Origin: Bacillota bacterium
GTDB taxonomy: Bacteria; Bacillota; Limnochordia; DTU087; JAAYGB01
Length of the DNA stretch: 64,000 bases
Assembly (NCBI GenBank): GCA_012727955.1
Contig: JAAYGB010000014.1
Coordinates: 1-64,000, forward strand
Direction: 5' to 3'
Under the pieces are notes generated by a model. That model was not told the DNA's origin and ran no database searches. It saw only the letters and a list, made by a program, of their open reading frames with translations. A program made the position numbers and the translations under genes. How positions within the stretch are numbered: the first letter of the stretch is position 1; every line of letters starts with the position of its first letter. Shown piece by piece: positions 29,301 through 39,223 of the stretch.

Positions 29301-30771
29301 TGGAAGCTCTTCCACGATTTTTGATCTCAGTCAATCAGGAAAAAGGGGTTACCGGCTCCCGGACCTAGACGTTCCCGAACAGGAGATCACGGAGTTGATT
29401 CCCGCTGCCCTGCTGCGGAAGGAACCGGTGCCTTTGCCCCAGGTTTCTGAGCCCGAGGTGGTGCGTCATTATACCCTTCTGTCTCGGAAAAACCACGCGG
29501 TGGACGTGGGCTTTTACCCCTTAGGTTCCTGCACGATGAAGTACAACCCTAAGGTGAACGAGGACATCGCCTCCCAGGGGGGCTTTGCCGATCTTCATCC
29601 TTACCAGCCCGAGGAGACGGTGCAGGGCATGTTGGAATTGATTTACCAGCTGGAAGACATGCTCTGTGAGATCTCGGGGTTAGCGGCCTGTACTTTGCAG
29701 CCGGCTGCCGGTGCCCACGGGGAATTGGCGGGACTGTTTTTGATTAAGGCCTACCATCGGGATCGGGGAGAGGGGGAGCAAAGAACCCAGATCATTATTC
29801 CCGACAGCGCTCATGGCACCAATCCCGCCAGTGCCGCCATGTGCGGCTATGAGGTTGTCGAGATTCCCTCCGATAATCGAGGAGGAATGGACCTGGAGGC
29901 CCTACGCCGGGCAGTGGGACCCCAGACCGCTGGGCTGATGCTAACCAACCCCAACACCTTGGGGCTCTTTGACGAGAATACCCGGGAAATTGCCGAGCTG
30001 GTCCATCAGGCCGGCGGCCTACTTTACTATGATGGGGCCAATGCCAACGCCATCTTGGGGATCAGCCGCGCCGGAGACATGGGTTTTGATATCGTGCACT
30101 TCAACCTTCACAAGACCTTCTCAACGCCCCACGGCGGGGGAGGTCCAGGAGCGGGCCCCATTTGTGTCCGGGAGGATTTAGTTCCCTACCTACCGGTCCC
30201 TAGGGTGGTCAAAGGGGAGCAGGGATATGCCCTGGACTATCAACGGCCCAAGTCCATTGGCAAGATTAAGAATTTCTATGGGAATATTGGAGTGGCGATT
30301 CGAGCCTATGCCTATATTCTCAGCCAGGGAGCTGAAGGATTACGGCGAGTCAGCGAAGTAGCGGTGCTCAACGCCAACTACCTGCTGGCCAAACTCAAGG
30401 AGGACTTTGCTCTTCCCTATGACCGGTTCTGCAAACATGAGTTCGTACTGAGCGGCAGTCGGCAAGCTGCCCATGGGGTGCGGACCTTGGATCTGGTCAA
30501 AAGACTATTGGATTACGGGATCCACGCTCCCACCGTCTATTTCCCGCTGATTGTCGATGAAGCGATGATGATCGAACCCACGGAGACGGAGAGTAAGGAG
30601 ACCTTGGATCACTTCATCGCAGTGATGAAGCAGATTGCCCGGGAGGCCCAGGAGGATCCCAATCTCCTCTTGGAGGCGCCCCACAGTACCCTTGTCCGGC
30701 GGTTAGACGAAACCAAGGCCGCCCGCCAACCCGATGTGCGGTACCAGTGGCAGCCCCAATCTCAAGGGTGA
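29293..30771 (+). CDS. gcvPB: Glycine dehydrogenase (decarboxylating) subunit 2
   Basis: C-terminal, PLP-binding half of the P protein, 492 aa. The PLP lysine is Lys274 in [25 protein letters not shown] and [11 protein letters not shown] are also conserved. It ends the gcv operon; the L protein (dihydrolipoamide dehydrogenase) is not nearby and must be supplied from elsewhere. Confidence 0.97.
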   Translation: MIDGSSSTIFDLSQSGKRGYRLPDLDVPEQEITELIPAALLRKEPVPLPQVSEPEVVRHYTLLSRKNHAVDVGFYPLGSCTMKYNPKVNEDIASQGGFADLHPYQPEETVQGMLELIYQLEDMLCEISGLAACTLQPAAGAHGELAGLFLIKAYHRDRGEGEQRTQIIIPDSAHGTNPASAAMCGYEVVEIPSDNRGGMDLEALRRAVGPQTAGLMLTNPNTLGLFDENTREIAELVHQAGGLLYYDGANANAILGISRAGDMGFDIVHFNLHKTFSTPHGGGGPGAGPICVREDLVPYLPVPRVVKGEQGYALDYQRPKSIGKIKNFYGNIGVAIRAYAYILSQGAEGLRRVSEVAVLNANYLLAKLKEDFALPYDRFCKHEFVLSGSRQAAHGVRTLDLVKRLLDYGIHAPTVYFPLIVDEAMMIEPTETESKETLDHFIAVMKQIAREAQEDPNLLLEAPHSTLVRRLDETKAARQPDVRYQWQPQSQG

Positions 30772-30882
30772 GCTTTGCCAAGGGGGATCGAGATCCGGAC
30801 GGAGTTTCCCTGTATGAAGGTAGTTATCGGTAAGACCCCGAAGCTGCGGGAAACAATGATGAGATCACAACAAGGACTAAAC

Positions 30883-30923
30883 AAGAGCGGGGAGATCCAC
30901 CAAAGGGTGACCTCCCCGCTCTT
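30883..30923. terminator. Hairpin between convergent gcvPB and the foldase gene
   Basis: AAGAGCGGGGAG (30883-30894) pairs with CTCCCCGCTCTT (30912-30923). No long U-tract directly follows on either strand, but the 12-bp perfect stem between two convergent stop codons suggests a bidirectional terminator. Confidence 0.65.
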
Positions 30924-30947
30924 ACGTTCAATTTGTTTTTCTAGACT

Positions 30948-31832
30948 TTAGGGATGCTGCTCTAGGTGGGAGTAGCGATCCCAGAAGACCTCGATATCGG
31001 CCTTGGCGATCAAGCCGTTAATAACCTCCTCTTGGGTTTTGGCCTTGCCCTTAATTAGCTGTTGGCGGAGGCTTTCTTCCACGTCGGAAAACTCCGGTTC
31101 CTGACGCTCCTCCAGCTTAATCAGGTGGTAGCCAAACTGGGACTGAACTACGTCACTGATCTCCCCTTCAGCCAAGGCAAAGGCCGCGTCCTCGAAGGGC
31201 TGCACCATCTGTCCCTTACCAAAGAAGCCTAAGTCACCACCGCTGGCGGCACTACCATCTTGGGAATACTCCTGGGCCAAAGCGGCAAAGTCCTCGCCGG
31301 CTTGGAGTTGAGCCAAAATCTCCCGGGCCTCTTCTTCGGTATCTACCAGGATGTGGCGAGCTCGCACTCGGACCAATTCATCTTTGTTGGCCTCGAAAAA
31401 TTCCCTGGTCTCCTCCTCGGTGACGGTAACTCCCAGGACCGCGAGGCGATTGAGGACGTAGGTGAGGACAATTTCCTCTCTCAGCCGAGCTTCATCGATA
31501 CCGTATTGACGTAAGTACTGAGCAAAAATCTGATCATTATTGCCAAATTGACTCTTCATTAACAGCAGCTGCATCTCAACTTCATCATCGGTGGGCATAA
31601 CACCCTGGGCCTCGGCTTCCTGGAGCAAGAGGGTTTCGATAATCAGTTGCTGGATCACCTGATCCCCCGCGGCTCGCTCCAACGTAGAGTAAAAGACATC
31701 GGTGGTAATCGGGGTTCCGTTGACGGCGACAATGGACTCCGACTCCTGCTGCGCAGCGATGCCCACCGCGGCAAAGGCCAAAGTAAACACCGCCAGTAGT
31801 GCCAACGTGACTAGCTGTCTTTGGTTCTTCAA
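30948..31832 (-). CDS. Secreted peptidyl-prolyl isomerase (PrsA/SurA-like, parvulin)
   Basis: Extracytoplasmic foldase of 294 aa. A signal peptide covers about residues 1-27 (VTLALLAVFTLAFAAVGIAA); no lipobox cysteine is present, unlike PrsA of Bacillus. A SurA-N-like helical domain follows to about residue 150. The parvulin domain covers about 155-250, with RARHILV, DFAALAQEYSQDGSAASGGDLGFF and SQFGYHLIKL. The start is TTG at 31830-31832 with AAAGGAG upstream. Monocistronic on the minus strand between plus-strand operons. Confidence 0.88.
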   Translation of the reverse strand: MKNQRQLVTLALLAVFTLAFAAVGIAAQQESESIVAVNGTPITTDVFYSTLERAAGDQVIQQLIIETLLLQEAEAQGVMPTDDEVEMQLLLMKSQFGNNDQIFAQYLRQYGIDEARLREEIVLTYVLNRLAVLGVTVTEEETREFFEANKDELVRVRARHILVDTEEEAREILAQLQAGEDFAALAQEYSQDGSAASGGDLGFFGKGQMVQPFEDAAFALAEGEISDVVQSQFGYHLIKLEERQEPEFSDVEESLRQQLIKGKAKTQEEVINGLIAKADIEVFWDRYSHLEQHP

Positions 31833-31981
31833 GTACTAATCCACTCCTTTTTTGGGTTCTAGTGAATATAGGTGATCTTCGGGGTCGGGGTACCAAGACC
31901 TGCCCAAAACTTCAGTTTCCCCAATGGGAAAGGATTGGAATTGGCAAAGGGAGAAATCATACCCATCGAGGTGACCTAATA

Positions 31982-32206
31982 ATGGAAGATAAGTATCACA
32001 TTGGAGATCAAGTGCGCCTGCGCAAGCCCCATCCCTGTGGCGGCTATGATTGGGAGATCATGCGGGTGGGGATGGATTTTCGGCTGCGCTGTCTGAATTG
32101 CGGGCGGGTGATGCTGATCCCCCGGCGTAAGTTCGAAAGGGCTCTCAAGGAAATAATCAGCACCAATTCTTCCGGAGCGGAGGAGCGGGGGGAAAGCAAT
32201 GTTTAG
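31982..32206 (+). CDS. DUF951 family small protein
   Basis: The protein is 74 aa from the ATG at 31982 with GAGGTGA upstream; longer in-frame starts are rejected. The family core is IGDQVRLRKPHPCGGYDWEI, then MRVGMDFRLRCLNCGRVMLIPRRKFER, which has three cysteines that may bind zinc, and an RNA-binding-like basic tail. It overlaps ychF by eight bases, the usual Firmicutes pairing near parB. Function unknown, probably linked to translation. Confidence 0.88.
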   Translation: MEDKYHIGDQVRLRKPHPCGGYDWEIMRVGMDFRLRCLNCGRVMLIPRRKFERALKEIISTNSSGAEERGESNV

Positions 32207-33308
32207 TTTAGGAATCGTGGGGATGCCCAATGTCGGAAAATCCACTTTGTTTAACGCCCTGACTCGCAGTCATTCACCGGCGGAAAACTTCCCCTTTTGT
32301 ACCATTGAACCCAACATCGGGGTGGTGGCCATCCCCGATCCGAGGTTAGAGGCCATTGCAGAGGTGATTCAGCCGGAAAAACTCACCCCGGCAGTGGTCC
32401 AGTTTGTGGATATCGCCGGGTTGGTGCGAGGCGCCAGTACCGGGGAGGGCCTGGGAAACCAATTTCTTGCCCATATCCGGGAAGTGGATGCCATTGTGCA
32501 AGTGGTGCGCTGCTTTAGTGACAGCAATATTACCCATGTTGAAGGCAGCGTCGACCCTGTTCGGGATGCCAAGACCGTGGAGCTAGAGCTGCTTTTGGCG
32601 GATATGGCCACGGTGGCCAATCGGAAGGAGAAAACCGCCAGGATGCTCAAGACGGGAGAGGAACGGTACCGGAGGGAGATGGCCTGGTTAGAGGAGCTGG
32701 AGGCTCTATTGGACTCCGGCAAGCCAGCCAGGATGCTGCGGACCACCTCCCAGGAACATGCCCAGTGGCTGTCCCAGTTGTTCCTCCTCACTGCCAAACC
32801 GGTGTTGTATGCAGCCAATGTCGATGAAGACTGGCTCATTGCCGATGAGACGGAGCCCTTGGCACCCTTGGAGGAACTGCGAGCCTACGCCCGGGAGCAA
32901 GGAAGCGAAGTGGTCACCGTCAGTGCTCGCATTGAGGCGGAACTGATGGAGATGGATCCCGAAGAAGCTGCGGCCTTTCAGTCAGAATTGGGGATCTCTG
33001 AGCTAAGTTTGGGTAAACTAGTTACCGCCAGTTATCAATTGCTGGATTTATTGAGCTTTTACACCGTTAAGGGACCGGAAACCCGGGCCTGGTCCATCAA
33101 GCGGGGCACCAAGGCGCCGCAGGCCGCGGGGAAGATTCATACTGATATGGAAAAGGGCTTTATTCGGGCAGAAGTGGTATCCTACAAGGATTTGCTCCAA
33201 CAGGGCTCCTTTGCCGCTGCCCGGGACCAAGGTTTGGTCCGATCTGAAGGTAAGGACTACGAGATCGCCGACGGTGATGTGGTGCTGTTTCGCTTCAATG
33301 TTAGCTAG
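32199..33308 (+). CDS. ychF: Ribosome-binding ATPase YchF/OLA1
   Basis: Obg-family P-loop protein that prefers ATP, 369 aa. Walker A is GMPNVGKST (near residue 8), G3 is DIAGL, the G4-like motif is NVDED in place of NKxD, which explains ATP preference. A TGS domain lies at the C-terminus (SFYTVKGPETRAWSIKRGTK). The ATG overlaps the end of the DUF951 gene. Confidence 0.96.
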   Translation: MFSLGIVGMPNVGKSTLFNALTRSHSPAENFPFCTIEPNIGVVAIPDPRLEAIAEVIQPEKLTPAVVQFVDIAGLVRGASTGEGLGNQFLAHIREVDAIVQVVRCFSDSNITHVEGSVDPVRDAKTVELELLLADMATVANRKEKTARMLKTGEERYRREMAWLEELEALLDSGKPARMLRTTSQEHAQWLSQLFLLTAKPVLYAANVDEDWLIADETEPLAPLEELRAYAREQGSEVVTVSARIEAELMEMDPEEAAAFQSELGISELSLGKLVTASYQLLDLLSFYTVKGPETRAWSIKRGTKAPQAAGKIHTDMEKGFIRAEVVSYKDLLQQGSFAAARDQGLVRSEGKDYEIADGDVVLFRFNVS

Positions 33309-33325
33309 TAACGGGAAGATTGCCA

Positions 33326-33354
33326 TTGCGTCCCTTGTCCGGCAATGATATACT
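33326..33354 (+). promoter_or_regulatory. Sigma-A promoter for rpsF-ssb-rpsR
   Basis: TTGCGT (33326-33331), 17-bp spacer, TATACT (33349-33354). It would give a leader of about 60 nt before rpsF. The GC-rich leader may fold, but the known S6:S18 autoregulatory motif was not identified with confidence. Confidence 0.6.
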
Positions 33355-33421
33355 GTAATGTGTTAATCCCTGCTCCGGGGTTGTCCGGGGCCAATGCCCA
33401 TAGGGAGGAGGTGGAGCTAAG

Positions 33422-33709
33422 GTGCGCCCATACGAGATCATGCTGATTATGCAACCCAATTTAGAAGAGGAAGCCGTTGAGACCATTCTCACCCGTTTCA
33501 CCGACATCATCACCAACGGTGGGGGAGAGATTCGGGAAACCGATACCTGGGGTAACCGGCGGCTGGCCTATGAAATCAAGGGGTTCACCGAAGGCTTCTA
33601 TGTTGTGATCAAGTTTACCGCTGACAGTCCAACGGCGATGGAGCTCGAGCGGATTATCAAGATCACCGACGAAGTCATTCGTTACCTGATCGTCCGAGAA
33701 GTAGCATAA
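33422..33709 (+). CDS. rpsF: 30S ribosomal protein S6
   Basis: The protein is 95 aa, MRPYEIMLIMQPNLEEEAVE at the start, with TWGNRRLAYEIKGFTEGFY in the middle, typical of S6. It forms a heterodimer with S18, encoded two genes later. GTG start at 33422 behind GGGAGGAGG. Confidence 0.96.
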   Translation: MRPYEIMLIMQPNLEEEAVETILTRFTDIITNGGGEIRETDTWGNRRLAYEIKGFTEGFYVVIKFTADSPTAMELERIIKITDEVIRYLIVREVA

Positions 33710-33760
33710 CAGTTGTCGTCGCCGGATAGGACTTAGGTGTGAATATGGAGGGGGAGCCTC

Positions 33761-34153
33761 ATGCTAAACAAGGCGATATTGATAGGTCGGTTAACGGCCG
33801 ATCCTGAGTTGCGATATACCCAGTCCGGGACCGCAGTAGCCAATTTTCGGCTCGCGGTGGATAGACCTTTCACCAATCAAGCCGGCGAACGTGAAGCAGA
33901 TTTCATCCCCATTGTCGTCTGGGATAAACAGGCAGAGACCTGCGCCAATTACTTAAGCAAAGGTCGTTTAGTTGCAGTAGAGGGTCGAATTCAGGTGCGT
34001 TCCTATGAAGCTCAAGACGGGACCCGGCGCTGGGTGACGGAAGTGGTCGCCAATGACGTTCGGTTCTTGGATAGGGGCGCCGGCGATTCCCAGAATCAAG
34101 GCTCTGCCGGACTAGAGGACGACTTGGGTATTATCGATCGAGTACCCTTTTAA
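33761..34153 (+). CDS. ssb: Single-stranded DNA-binding protein
   Basis: OB-fold protein of 130 aa: [20 protein letters not shown] start and [12 protein letters not shown]. The glycine/glutamine linker is very short. The tip ends [11 protein letters not shown], which keeps the final Pro-Phe but has weaker acidity than the usual DDDIPF. Located between the S6 and S18 genes as in most Firmicutes. ATG start with GGAGGGGGAG upstream. Confidence 0.95.
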   Translation: MLNKAILIGRLTADPELRYTQSGTAVANFRLAVDRPFTNQAGEREADFIPIVVWDKQAETCANYLSKGRLVAVEGRIQVRSYEAQDGTRRWVTEVVANDVRFLDRGAGDSQNQGSAGLEDDLGIIDRVPF

Positions 34154-34174
34154 TCTTCCGAAGGAGTGAGCTAA

Positions 34175-34411
34175 GTGGCCAGAGATCGCAGACGGGGCCG
34201 CAGAGGAAAGAGGAAGATTTGCGCGTTCTGTGTTGATAGAGTTGGAACCATCGATTACAAGGATGTGGGACGTCTCCGCCGGTATATGACGGAGCGGGGT
34301 AAGATTCTCCCACGGCGAATTTCCGGTAATTGTGCTCGGCATCAGCGCCAGCTAACCACTGCTATCAAACGGGCGCGGCAAGTTGCCCTTTTGCCCTTTA
34401 CGATAGAGTAA
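34175..34411 (+). CDS. rpsR: 30S ribosomal protein S18
   Basis: The protein is 78 aa, with [31 protein letters not shown] and NCARHQRQL. The two cysteines of CAFC with CARH suggest a zinc-binding form. GTG start at 34175 with GGAG upstream. Ends the rpsF operon. Confidence 0.96.
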   Translation: MARDRRRGRRGKRKICAFCVDRVGTIDYKDVGRLRRYMTERGKILPRRISGNCARHQRQLTTAIKRARQVALLPFTIE

Positions 34412-34461
34412 GAAACACAGTATTTTGGCAAAACACGGCTGCACCTATGAGCCGGAAAAGG

Positions 34462-34486
34462 GAGGGGCTATATGCTCCTCTTTTTT
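34462..34486 (+). terminator. Terminator after rpsR
   Basis: GAGGGGC (34462-34468), TATAT, GCTCCTC (34474-34480; one G-U pair), then six T residues. Confidence 0.85.
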
Positions 34487-34536
34487 GTCTCTAGCGCTGC
34501 CGTGGACCTACATATTGTTGCCAGGAGGGGTTGTCA

Positions 34537-34863
34537 GTGCCACTGCCGAATCAGAAGATAGGTATCGCCAAGAACATTAGAACCGTTGAGTGGCTCAAGG
34601 CCGAATTAGTAAGTGGCACCGGTGAGCTGATGCGAGGACTAGTCCGGGGTGCAGAGGACAAGATTCTAGACTCCTTGGCGGGGATTGTGGTCACCGCCTA
34701 TATTTTGGCCGAGAGGTTGGGCATCGGGTTTGCGACCCTGGACGCCAAGATTGCGAGCAAAGTGAAGGCGAATATTGAACAATCCCACGAGATCGAAGAA
34801 TGGTTTGGTGATTTCTCGGCCTTAGCTCGGTACTCTGAGGAAATCCGAGGTGATAATCGGTGA
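34537..34863 (+). CDS. MazG-like family protein
   Basis: The protein is 108 aa from the GTG at 34537, which is correctly spaced from AGGAGG; a TTG six bases earlier is too close. It matches the small MazG-like family found next to yybS in many Clostridia (EWLKAELVSGTGELMRGLVRG, ILDSLAGIVVTAYILAERLG). MazG proteins are all-alpha nucleotide pyrophosphatases, but the metal-binding EExxE set is not clear here, so activity is uncertain. It overlaps yybS by four bases. Confidence 0.75.
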   Translation: MPLPNQKIGIAKNIRTVEWLKAELVSGTGELMRGLVRGAEDKILDSLAGIVVTAYILAERLGIGFATLDAKIASKVKANIEQSHEIEEWFGDFSALARYSEEIRGDNR

Positions 34864-35810
34864 AAACTCCGATGGACACGAGATCCCTAACGGAAGGGGC
34901 TATGCTCGCGGCCATTACCGTTGTCTTGGCTCTGCTGGGTGTATACTTTTTCAGCTATCTGCTGTTCATCGTTCCCGTTCCCATTGCCATTTTGGTGTAC
35001 CGGCACGGGTTGCGAGCCGGAATTCTAGTTTCTGTTACTGCCGCGATGATCTCCGGGTTCTTTGGCACCATGGTGACCACCTTTATCTTCCTCTTGGTGA
35101 TTGGGCTGGTGGGGATAGCCATTGGTGGGGCATTGCGGGAGAATCAATCGGCCCCGATGGTGATGGTAATTGGATCCGGTGTTGCGGTAATCGCTTTAGT
35201 GCTGCTAACGGGCGTAGCGATGTTGTTCTTTGGCGCCGACCTGGTGGAGCGCAGCTTTGAGATGATGGAGGAAAGTTTTGAGTATGCCTACTCTCTGTAT
35301 GAGAGTATGGGCGTAGATACCAGTCAAATTCTCGGTGGGGTATCGGTAGCTGAGTTAATTGCGATGATGAAAACCATCCTGCCCTCGGCGGTGGTGCTGA
35401 CGGGGATTGGCATTACCTTTGTCAACTACTGGCTCACCAGAACCCTACTGCGACGCTTTACCTCCAAGGAAGTACCTTGGTTTCAACCCTTTGGGAACTG
35501 GAAATTCGCCAGCTATTTGGTGTGGGGATTTATCCTGGCCAAGGCTTTACTGTTGATTCTTCAGACCCAGAACAATCCCTTGTTGCTGCAAGTGGCGATG
35601 AACCTAGAGATAATCTTCAACTACGTGTACTTGCTGCAAGGGATGGCCATTGCCTGGTGGTTCCTTAACAATTGGCAGGTTGCCACCTTTATTCGGGTCT
35701 TATTATTGTTTTTAGCAATCACTTCTCCCGTTGCCACGATGCTCATTTTCCTCGGTGTCTTGGATACATGGTTTGACTGGCGTAAGTTGGAGAGGCAAGA
35801 CAATCAGTGA
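34860..35810 (+). CDS. yybS: DUF2232 membrane protein (YybS-like)
   Basis: The protein is 316 aa with about eight membrane segments ([55 protein letters not shown] and others). DUF2232 members lie upstream of rplI in Firmicutes and are thought to be energy-coupling or transport-like proteins. GTG start at 34860 inside the preceding gene's stop. The cyclic-di-AMP phosphodiesterase gene gdpP, which normally sits between yybS and rplI, is missing here. Confidence 0.85.
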   Translation: MKTPMDTRSLTEGAMLAAITVVLALLGVYFFSYLLFIVPVPIAILVYRHGLRAGILVSVTAAMISGFFGTMVTTFIFLLVIGLVGIAIGGALRENQSAPMVMVIGSGVAVIALVLLTGVAMLFFGADLVERSFEMMEESFEYAYSLYESMGVDTSQILGGVSVAELIAMMKTILPSAVVLTGIGITFVNYWLTRTLLRRFTSKEVPWFQPFGNWKFASYLVWGFILAKALLLILQTQNNPLLLQVAMNLEIIFNYVYLLQGMAIAWWFLNNWQVATFIRVLLLFLAITSPVATMLIFLGVLDTWFDWRKLERQDNQ

Positions 35811-35824
35811 CAGGAGGCGATGAT

Positions 35825-36271
35825 ATGGAAGTCATCCTGCAGCAAGATGTCAAGGGCTTAGGAAAAAAGGGCGAGGTCGTGAAGGTGGCCGAAGGATATG
35901 CCCGTAATTTCCTTTTCCCCCGCAAATTGGCCATCGAGGCTACTAAGTCAGCTCTGCGGCAGGTGCAGGAGGAACGCAGGGTCCAAAGTCAAAAGGCCAA
36001 GCGGGAAGAGATAGAGGCCCAAGAGCTGGCCAAGGAGCTTGAGTCCAAACCCTTGGTGCTCAAGGCTAAAACCGGCGACGGCGGCAAACTTTTCGGGTCA
36101 ATCACCTCTACCGATATTGTCGACGGCTTAAAGCAAAGGGGTGTCAAAGTCGACAAGCGCCGGGTGCAGCTGGCGGAACCCATCAAGAGTCTCGGCAGTT
36201 ATCGGGTTCCCATTCGCTTGCTTCCCGGTATAGTGGCGGAATTGACGGTCCAGGTAGAGGCTGAGTCATAA
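35825..36271 (+). CDS. rplI: 50S ribosomal protein L9
   Basis: The protein is 148 aa from the ATG at 35825 (AGGAGG seven bases upstream). It has N-terminal [19 protein letters not shown] and [13 protein letters not shown], a long connecting helix, and C-terminal [15 protein letters not shown]. Fifteen bases after yybS. Confidence 0.96.
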   Translation: MEVILQQDVKGLGKKGEVVKVAEGYARNFLFPRKLAIEATKSALRQVQEERRVQSQKAKREEIEAQELAKELESKPLVLKAKTGDGGKLFGSITSTDIVDGLKQRGVKVDKRRVQLAEPIKSLGSYRVPIRLLPGIVAELTVQVEAES

Positions 36272-36282
36272 AGGACAATTGG

Positions 36283-36306
36283 GGCGGAGAAACTCCGCCT
36301 CGTTTT
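36283..36306 (+). terminator. Terminator after rplI
   Basis: GGCGGAG (36283-36289), AAA, CTCCGCC (36293-36299), TCGTTTT. A second perfect hairpin, GGGCAGG-CTAGT-CCTGCCC, lies at 36310-36328 just before the lonC ribosome site and may regulate or further terminate. Confidence 0.7.
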
Positions 36307-36349
36307 CTTGGGCAGGCTAGTCCTGCCCTAATTAGAAAGGGGTTCCGGC

Positions 36350-38332
36350 GTGAAGCTTAACCATCTTCTGTCTAGATTCAAACCAAGAAGCCCGCGGGCC
36401 GTGCGTCGAGTCAGGGATACAGACAAGCTGGCGGCACAGGTCGATGCTCTCTACGATGTCTTGACCAACCTGTATGGTCGGGAAGGGCTGATCCTGCGAG
36501 CGGGCAAAGTTGACGCCCTACACCTGATGCGCTCCGATATTCTAGAGGAGCGGGTACTGGGGCTGCAGCGCTTGGTCAAGGAGGACCCCACACTAGCGAG
36601 GATACCCATGCGGGTAGAATTATCCAATCTCATTGCCGAGCTGGAAGACTACTTGGCGGAGTTGGTAGCAAGGAAAACGGTAGAACAACGCATTGAGAAA
36701 AAAGTGGCAGAGAAGATGCAGCAGCGGCAGGAGGAGTACGTCAAGGAACTGCGCAAGCAGGTCTTGCAAGAGGGCAAGGGCCCCGACAATCCCCATACCT
36801 TGAAGCGGTACGCGGAACTAGAGAGGCTGGAGCGGCGGAAGTTAACCAAGACCGCTTCCGAGCGGCTCCGGCCCGGTACGGTGGAAGAGGTTGTCGGTCA
36901 GGACTCGGCCATTCGGGCCCTATTTGCCAAATGCGTGTCTCCCTATCCTCAGCATGTCATCCTTTATGGCCCTCCAGGAGTAGGAAAGACCACGGTGGCG
37001 CGCCTTGCCTTGGAGGCCGCGAAGGCGATGAAGCACAGTCCCTTTTCTCCTGAGGCGAAGTTTGTGGAGGTTGATGGCACCACTTTGCGGTGGGATCCGA
37101 GGGAGGTTACCAATCCTTTGCTGGGTTCGGTCCATGATCCTATCTACCAGGGAGCCACCCGAGAACTGGCCGAGGGTGGTGTACCGGAACCCAAGCTGGG
37201 ACTGGTGACCGAGGCCCATGGGGGAGTTTTGTTTATCGATGAGATCGGAGAAATGGATCCCATTCTGCAAAATAAGCTGCTCAAGGTTTTAGAGGACAAG
37301 CGGGTCTACTTTGATTCGGCCTATTACGATCCCTTAGATCCCAATCTACCCAAGTATATTAAAAAGCTCTTTGAGGAAGGAGCTCCCGCGGACTTTGTCC
37401 TTATCGGTGCCACCACCCGGGCTCCCCACGAGATTAACCCGGCCCTGCGTTCTCGGTGTGCCGAAGTATTTTTCCATCCCCTATCGGTGGAGGATGTAAA
37501 GACCATTGTCACCAATGCCTCGCAGCGACTGGGAGCTGCCTTAGAACCAGGGGTGGCTGACCTGATCGCGCAGCTGACGGTGGAGGGACGTAAGGCCACG
37601 GGAATTTTGGCCGATGCCTATGGGATGGCCTTGCATGAACAAGAGGGAGAGGCCGAGGGCGTAGTGATTACCCGGGCAATGGTGGAGGAAGTGGCCCGGG
37701 TAGGGCGACTGTCCTTTCACACCTCTTTGCAGGCCTTTGAAGGAGAAGAGGTGGGTAGAATTCTGGGCCTTGGAGTCAGTGGGTTTATCGGATCCATTAT
37801 CGAAGTGGAAGCGGTGGCCTTTTCCGCTAAGGCGCCGGGGCAGGGTGCCATCCGCTTCAACGATACTGCAGGGTCCATGGCCAAGGATTCGGTGTTTAAC
37901 GCCAGTTCCGTAGTCCGCTTGGTCACCGGTGAGACCTTGGCGGATTACGATTTACACGTCAACGTGGTGGGCGGCGGCCGCATCGATGGACCTTCGGCAG
38001 GAGCCGCGGTGGTCCTGGCGATGATCAGTGCCCTGAAAGGACGCCCGATTCGCCAAGATGTGGCGGTAACGGGAGAGATCTCCATCCAAGGTAGGCTGAG
38101 ACCCGTAGGTGGGATCCCAGAAAAGCTTTACGGAGCGATGCGGGCCAATGTCCGTAAGGTCTTGATCCCTGCCGATAACCTCCCCGATGTCCCCTCGGAT
38201 ATCCAAGGGCTGGAGGTTGTGGCTATAGACCGGATTGAGGAAGCCTTTGCCCATATTTTCAGTGAGGCAAAGCAAAGGCCCCTGGCACCATCCCTTTACT
38301 CCCATTCACCGGGAATTCCGGGAGCTGTATGA
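36350..38332 (+). CDS. lonC: Lon-family ATP-dependent protease LonC (spore-former type)
   Basis: The protein is 660 aa, GTG start at 36350 with AAAGGGG upstream. A long N-terminal helical region (1-170, coiled coil near 110-150) replaces the LAN domain of classic Lon. The AAA+ module has Walker A GPPGVGKTT near residue 207 and Walker B GVLFIDEIGEM. The C-terminal protease domain has the Ser-Lys dyad Ser549 (DGPSAGAA) and Lys592 (GGIPEKLYG). This form is found in spore formers next to dnaB/rplI and may act in sporulation. No membrane segment, unlike LonB. Confidence 0.9.
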   Translation: MKLNHLLSRFKPRSPRAVRRVRDTDKLAAQVDALYDVLTNLYGREGLILRAGKVDALHLMRSDILEERVLGLQRLVKEDPTLARIPMRVELSNLIAELEDYLAELVARKTVEQRIEKKVAEKMQQRQEEYVKELRKQVLQEGKGPDNPHTLKRYAELERLERRKLTKTASERLRPGTVEEVVGQDSAIRALFAKCVSPYPQHVILYGPPGVGKTTVARLALEAAKAMKHSPFSPEAKFVEVDGTTLRWDPREVTNPLLGSVHDPIYQGATRELAEGGVPEPKLGLVTEAHGGVLFIDEIGEMDPILQNKLLKVLEDKRVYFDSAYYDPLDPNLPKYIKKLFEEGAPADFVLIGATTRAPHEINPALRSRCAEVFFHPLSVEDVKTIVTNASQRLGAALEPGVADLIAQLTVEGRKATGILADAYGMALHEQEGEAEGVVITRAMVEEVARVGRLSFHTSLQAFEGEEVGRILGLGVSGFIGSIIEVEAVAFSAKAPGQGAIRFNDTAGSMAKDSVFNASSVVRLVTGETLADYDLHVNVVGGGRIDGPSAGAAVVLAMISALKGRPIRQDVAVTGEISIQGRLRPVGGIPEKLYGAMRANVRKVLIPADNLPDVPSDIQGLEVVAIDRIEEAFAHIFSEAKQRPLAPSLYSHSPGIPGAV

Positions 38333-38339
38333 CGATAGG

Positions 38340-38373
38340 AAAAAAGGCACCTCGCTAATTCGTGGGGTGCCTT
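38340..38373. terminator. Bidirectional terminator between lonC and the unknown operon
   Basis: AAGGCACC (38344-38351) pairs with GGTGCCTT (38366-38373). Six A residues at 38340-38345 give a U-tract on the minus strand, so it mainly ends the minus-strand operon coming from the right. Confidence 0.7.
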
Positions 38374-38453
38374 GTGGACCTTTAATATGGACTCTCTGGT
38401 GGCTGCTTTCCGGAGGGTTAGCCCGGTGTTGGCAGCGATCTCTATCCTAAGAC

Positions 38454-39218
38454 TTACCGGGGATCGGGAAGGGCCGCTTCTCCTTGGATTTCATCGATTA
38501 GCTCCTTGACCTCATCGATGGTCTCGGGGTATCCGGTAACGGCCAGGCCAATGGCGCCTTCACTACCGCCGATGCCTCCCGCGGAGACCGCCACTGCTTC
38601 AACGTCAAAGAGCAGTTCCAGGGCCTCGACTTCGGTAATAATCTCGCCACCAACCATGGGATACATTCCCACCTTAAGGCCGGTACACTCGTCGAGACGG
38701 GAGATGCCCAGGGTTTGCACCGCCAAGGGAACGGAAGGAATCAGTTTCTCCAAACTAACGGGCACCACCAAATGGGCACCACTGGCGTACACCGTGCCTA
38801 GGGCCGCTCCACAGGTACCGGCGGTAGGGGATCCCACCAAGACACCGGCATTACCCTCAAGGTCGATGGCGTTAGCCCCTTTGATAAACACATCATCGGC
38901 AGTAAAGTTGGCCAGGGCTTCCAGCCATGGGGTGGAGCTAGTGGTACCCTTTTCCAGCACGATGGTAGGTAGACGGGAATCGCTGTCGGTGACGGTCCAC
39001 TGGCCTCCCGCGACAATTCCCGCAGCATAGCGGCCCTTGTCGATGGGTTGACCGGTGAGCTCTTCAGCAATAAAGCCGTTGGTGGTTCCATACCCAATGA
39101 TAATGGTACCCTCGGCCAGGGCCTGCTGGACGCAGGGCAAGGCGGCGACGCCCTTGGCGATGAGGCGCTTGCCTTCGGCGGAGGTAAGGACGAAACCGAA
39201 GGTCTTGGTCTGTGGCAT
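38454..39218 (-). CDS. Conserved-looking protein of unknown function
   Basis: The protein is 254 aa; I do not recognise its family. The ATG at 39216-39218 is spaced eight bases from AAAGGAG; a GTG nine bases upstream is too close. It is cytoplasmic, with no signal or membrane segment. It is rich in glycine and small residues, with stretches such as IIIGYGTTNGFIAEEL, GRYAAGIVAGGQW, IKGANAIDL, VGSPTAGTCGAALG and AVSAGGIGGSEGAIG that look like phosphate- or cofactor-binding loops. ALPCVQQAL and GTCGAALG have cysteines. Codon use matches the neighbours. It follows a 73-aa gene by five bases and both form a minus-strand operon between lonC and ddl. Confidence 0.7.
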   Translation of the reverse strand: MPQTKTFGFVLTSAEGKRLIAKGVAALPCVQQALAEGTIIIGYGTTNGFIAEELTGQPIDKGRYAAGIVAGGQWTVTDSDSRLPTIVLEKGTTSSTPWLEALANFTADDVFIKGANAIDLEGNAGVLVGSPTAGTCGAALGTVYASGAHLVVPVSLEKLIPSVPLAVQTLGISRLDECTGLKVGMYPMVGGEIITEVEALELLFDVEAVAVSAGGIGGSEGAIGLAVTGYPETIDEVKELIDEIQGEAALPDPR

Positions 39219-39223
39219 GTCGG

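Noticed and set aside
33355-33421. S6:S18 autoregulatory leader motif before rpsF
   Set aside because: The leader is GC-rich and may fold, but I could not recognise the conserved bulge elements with confidence.
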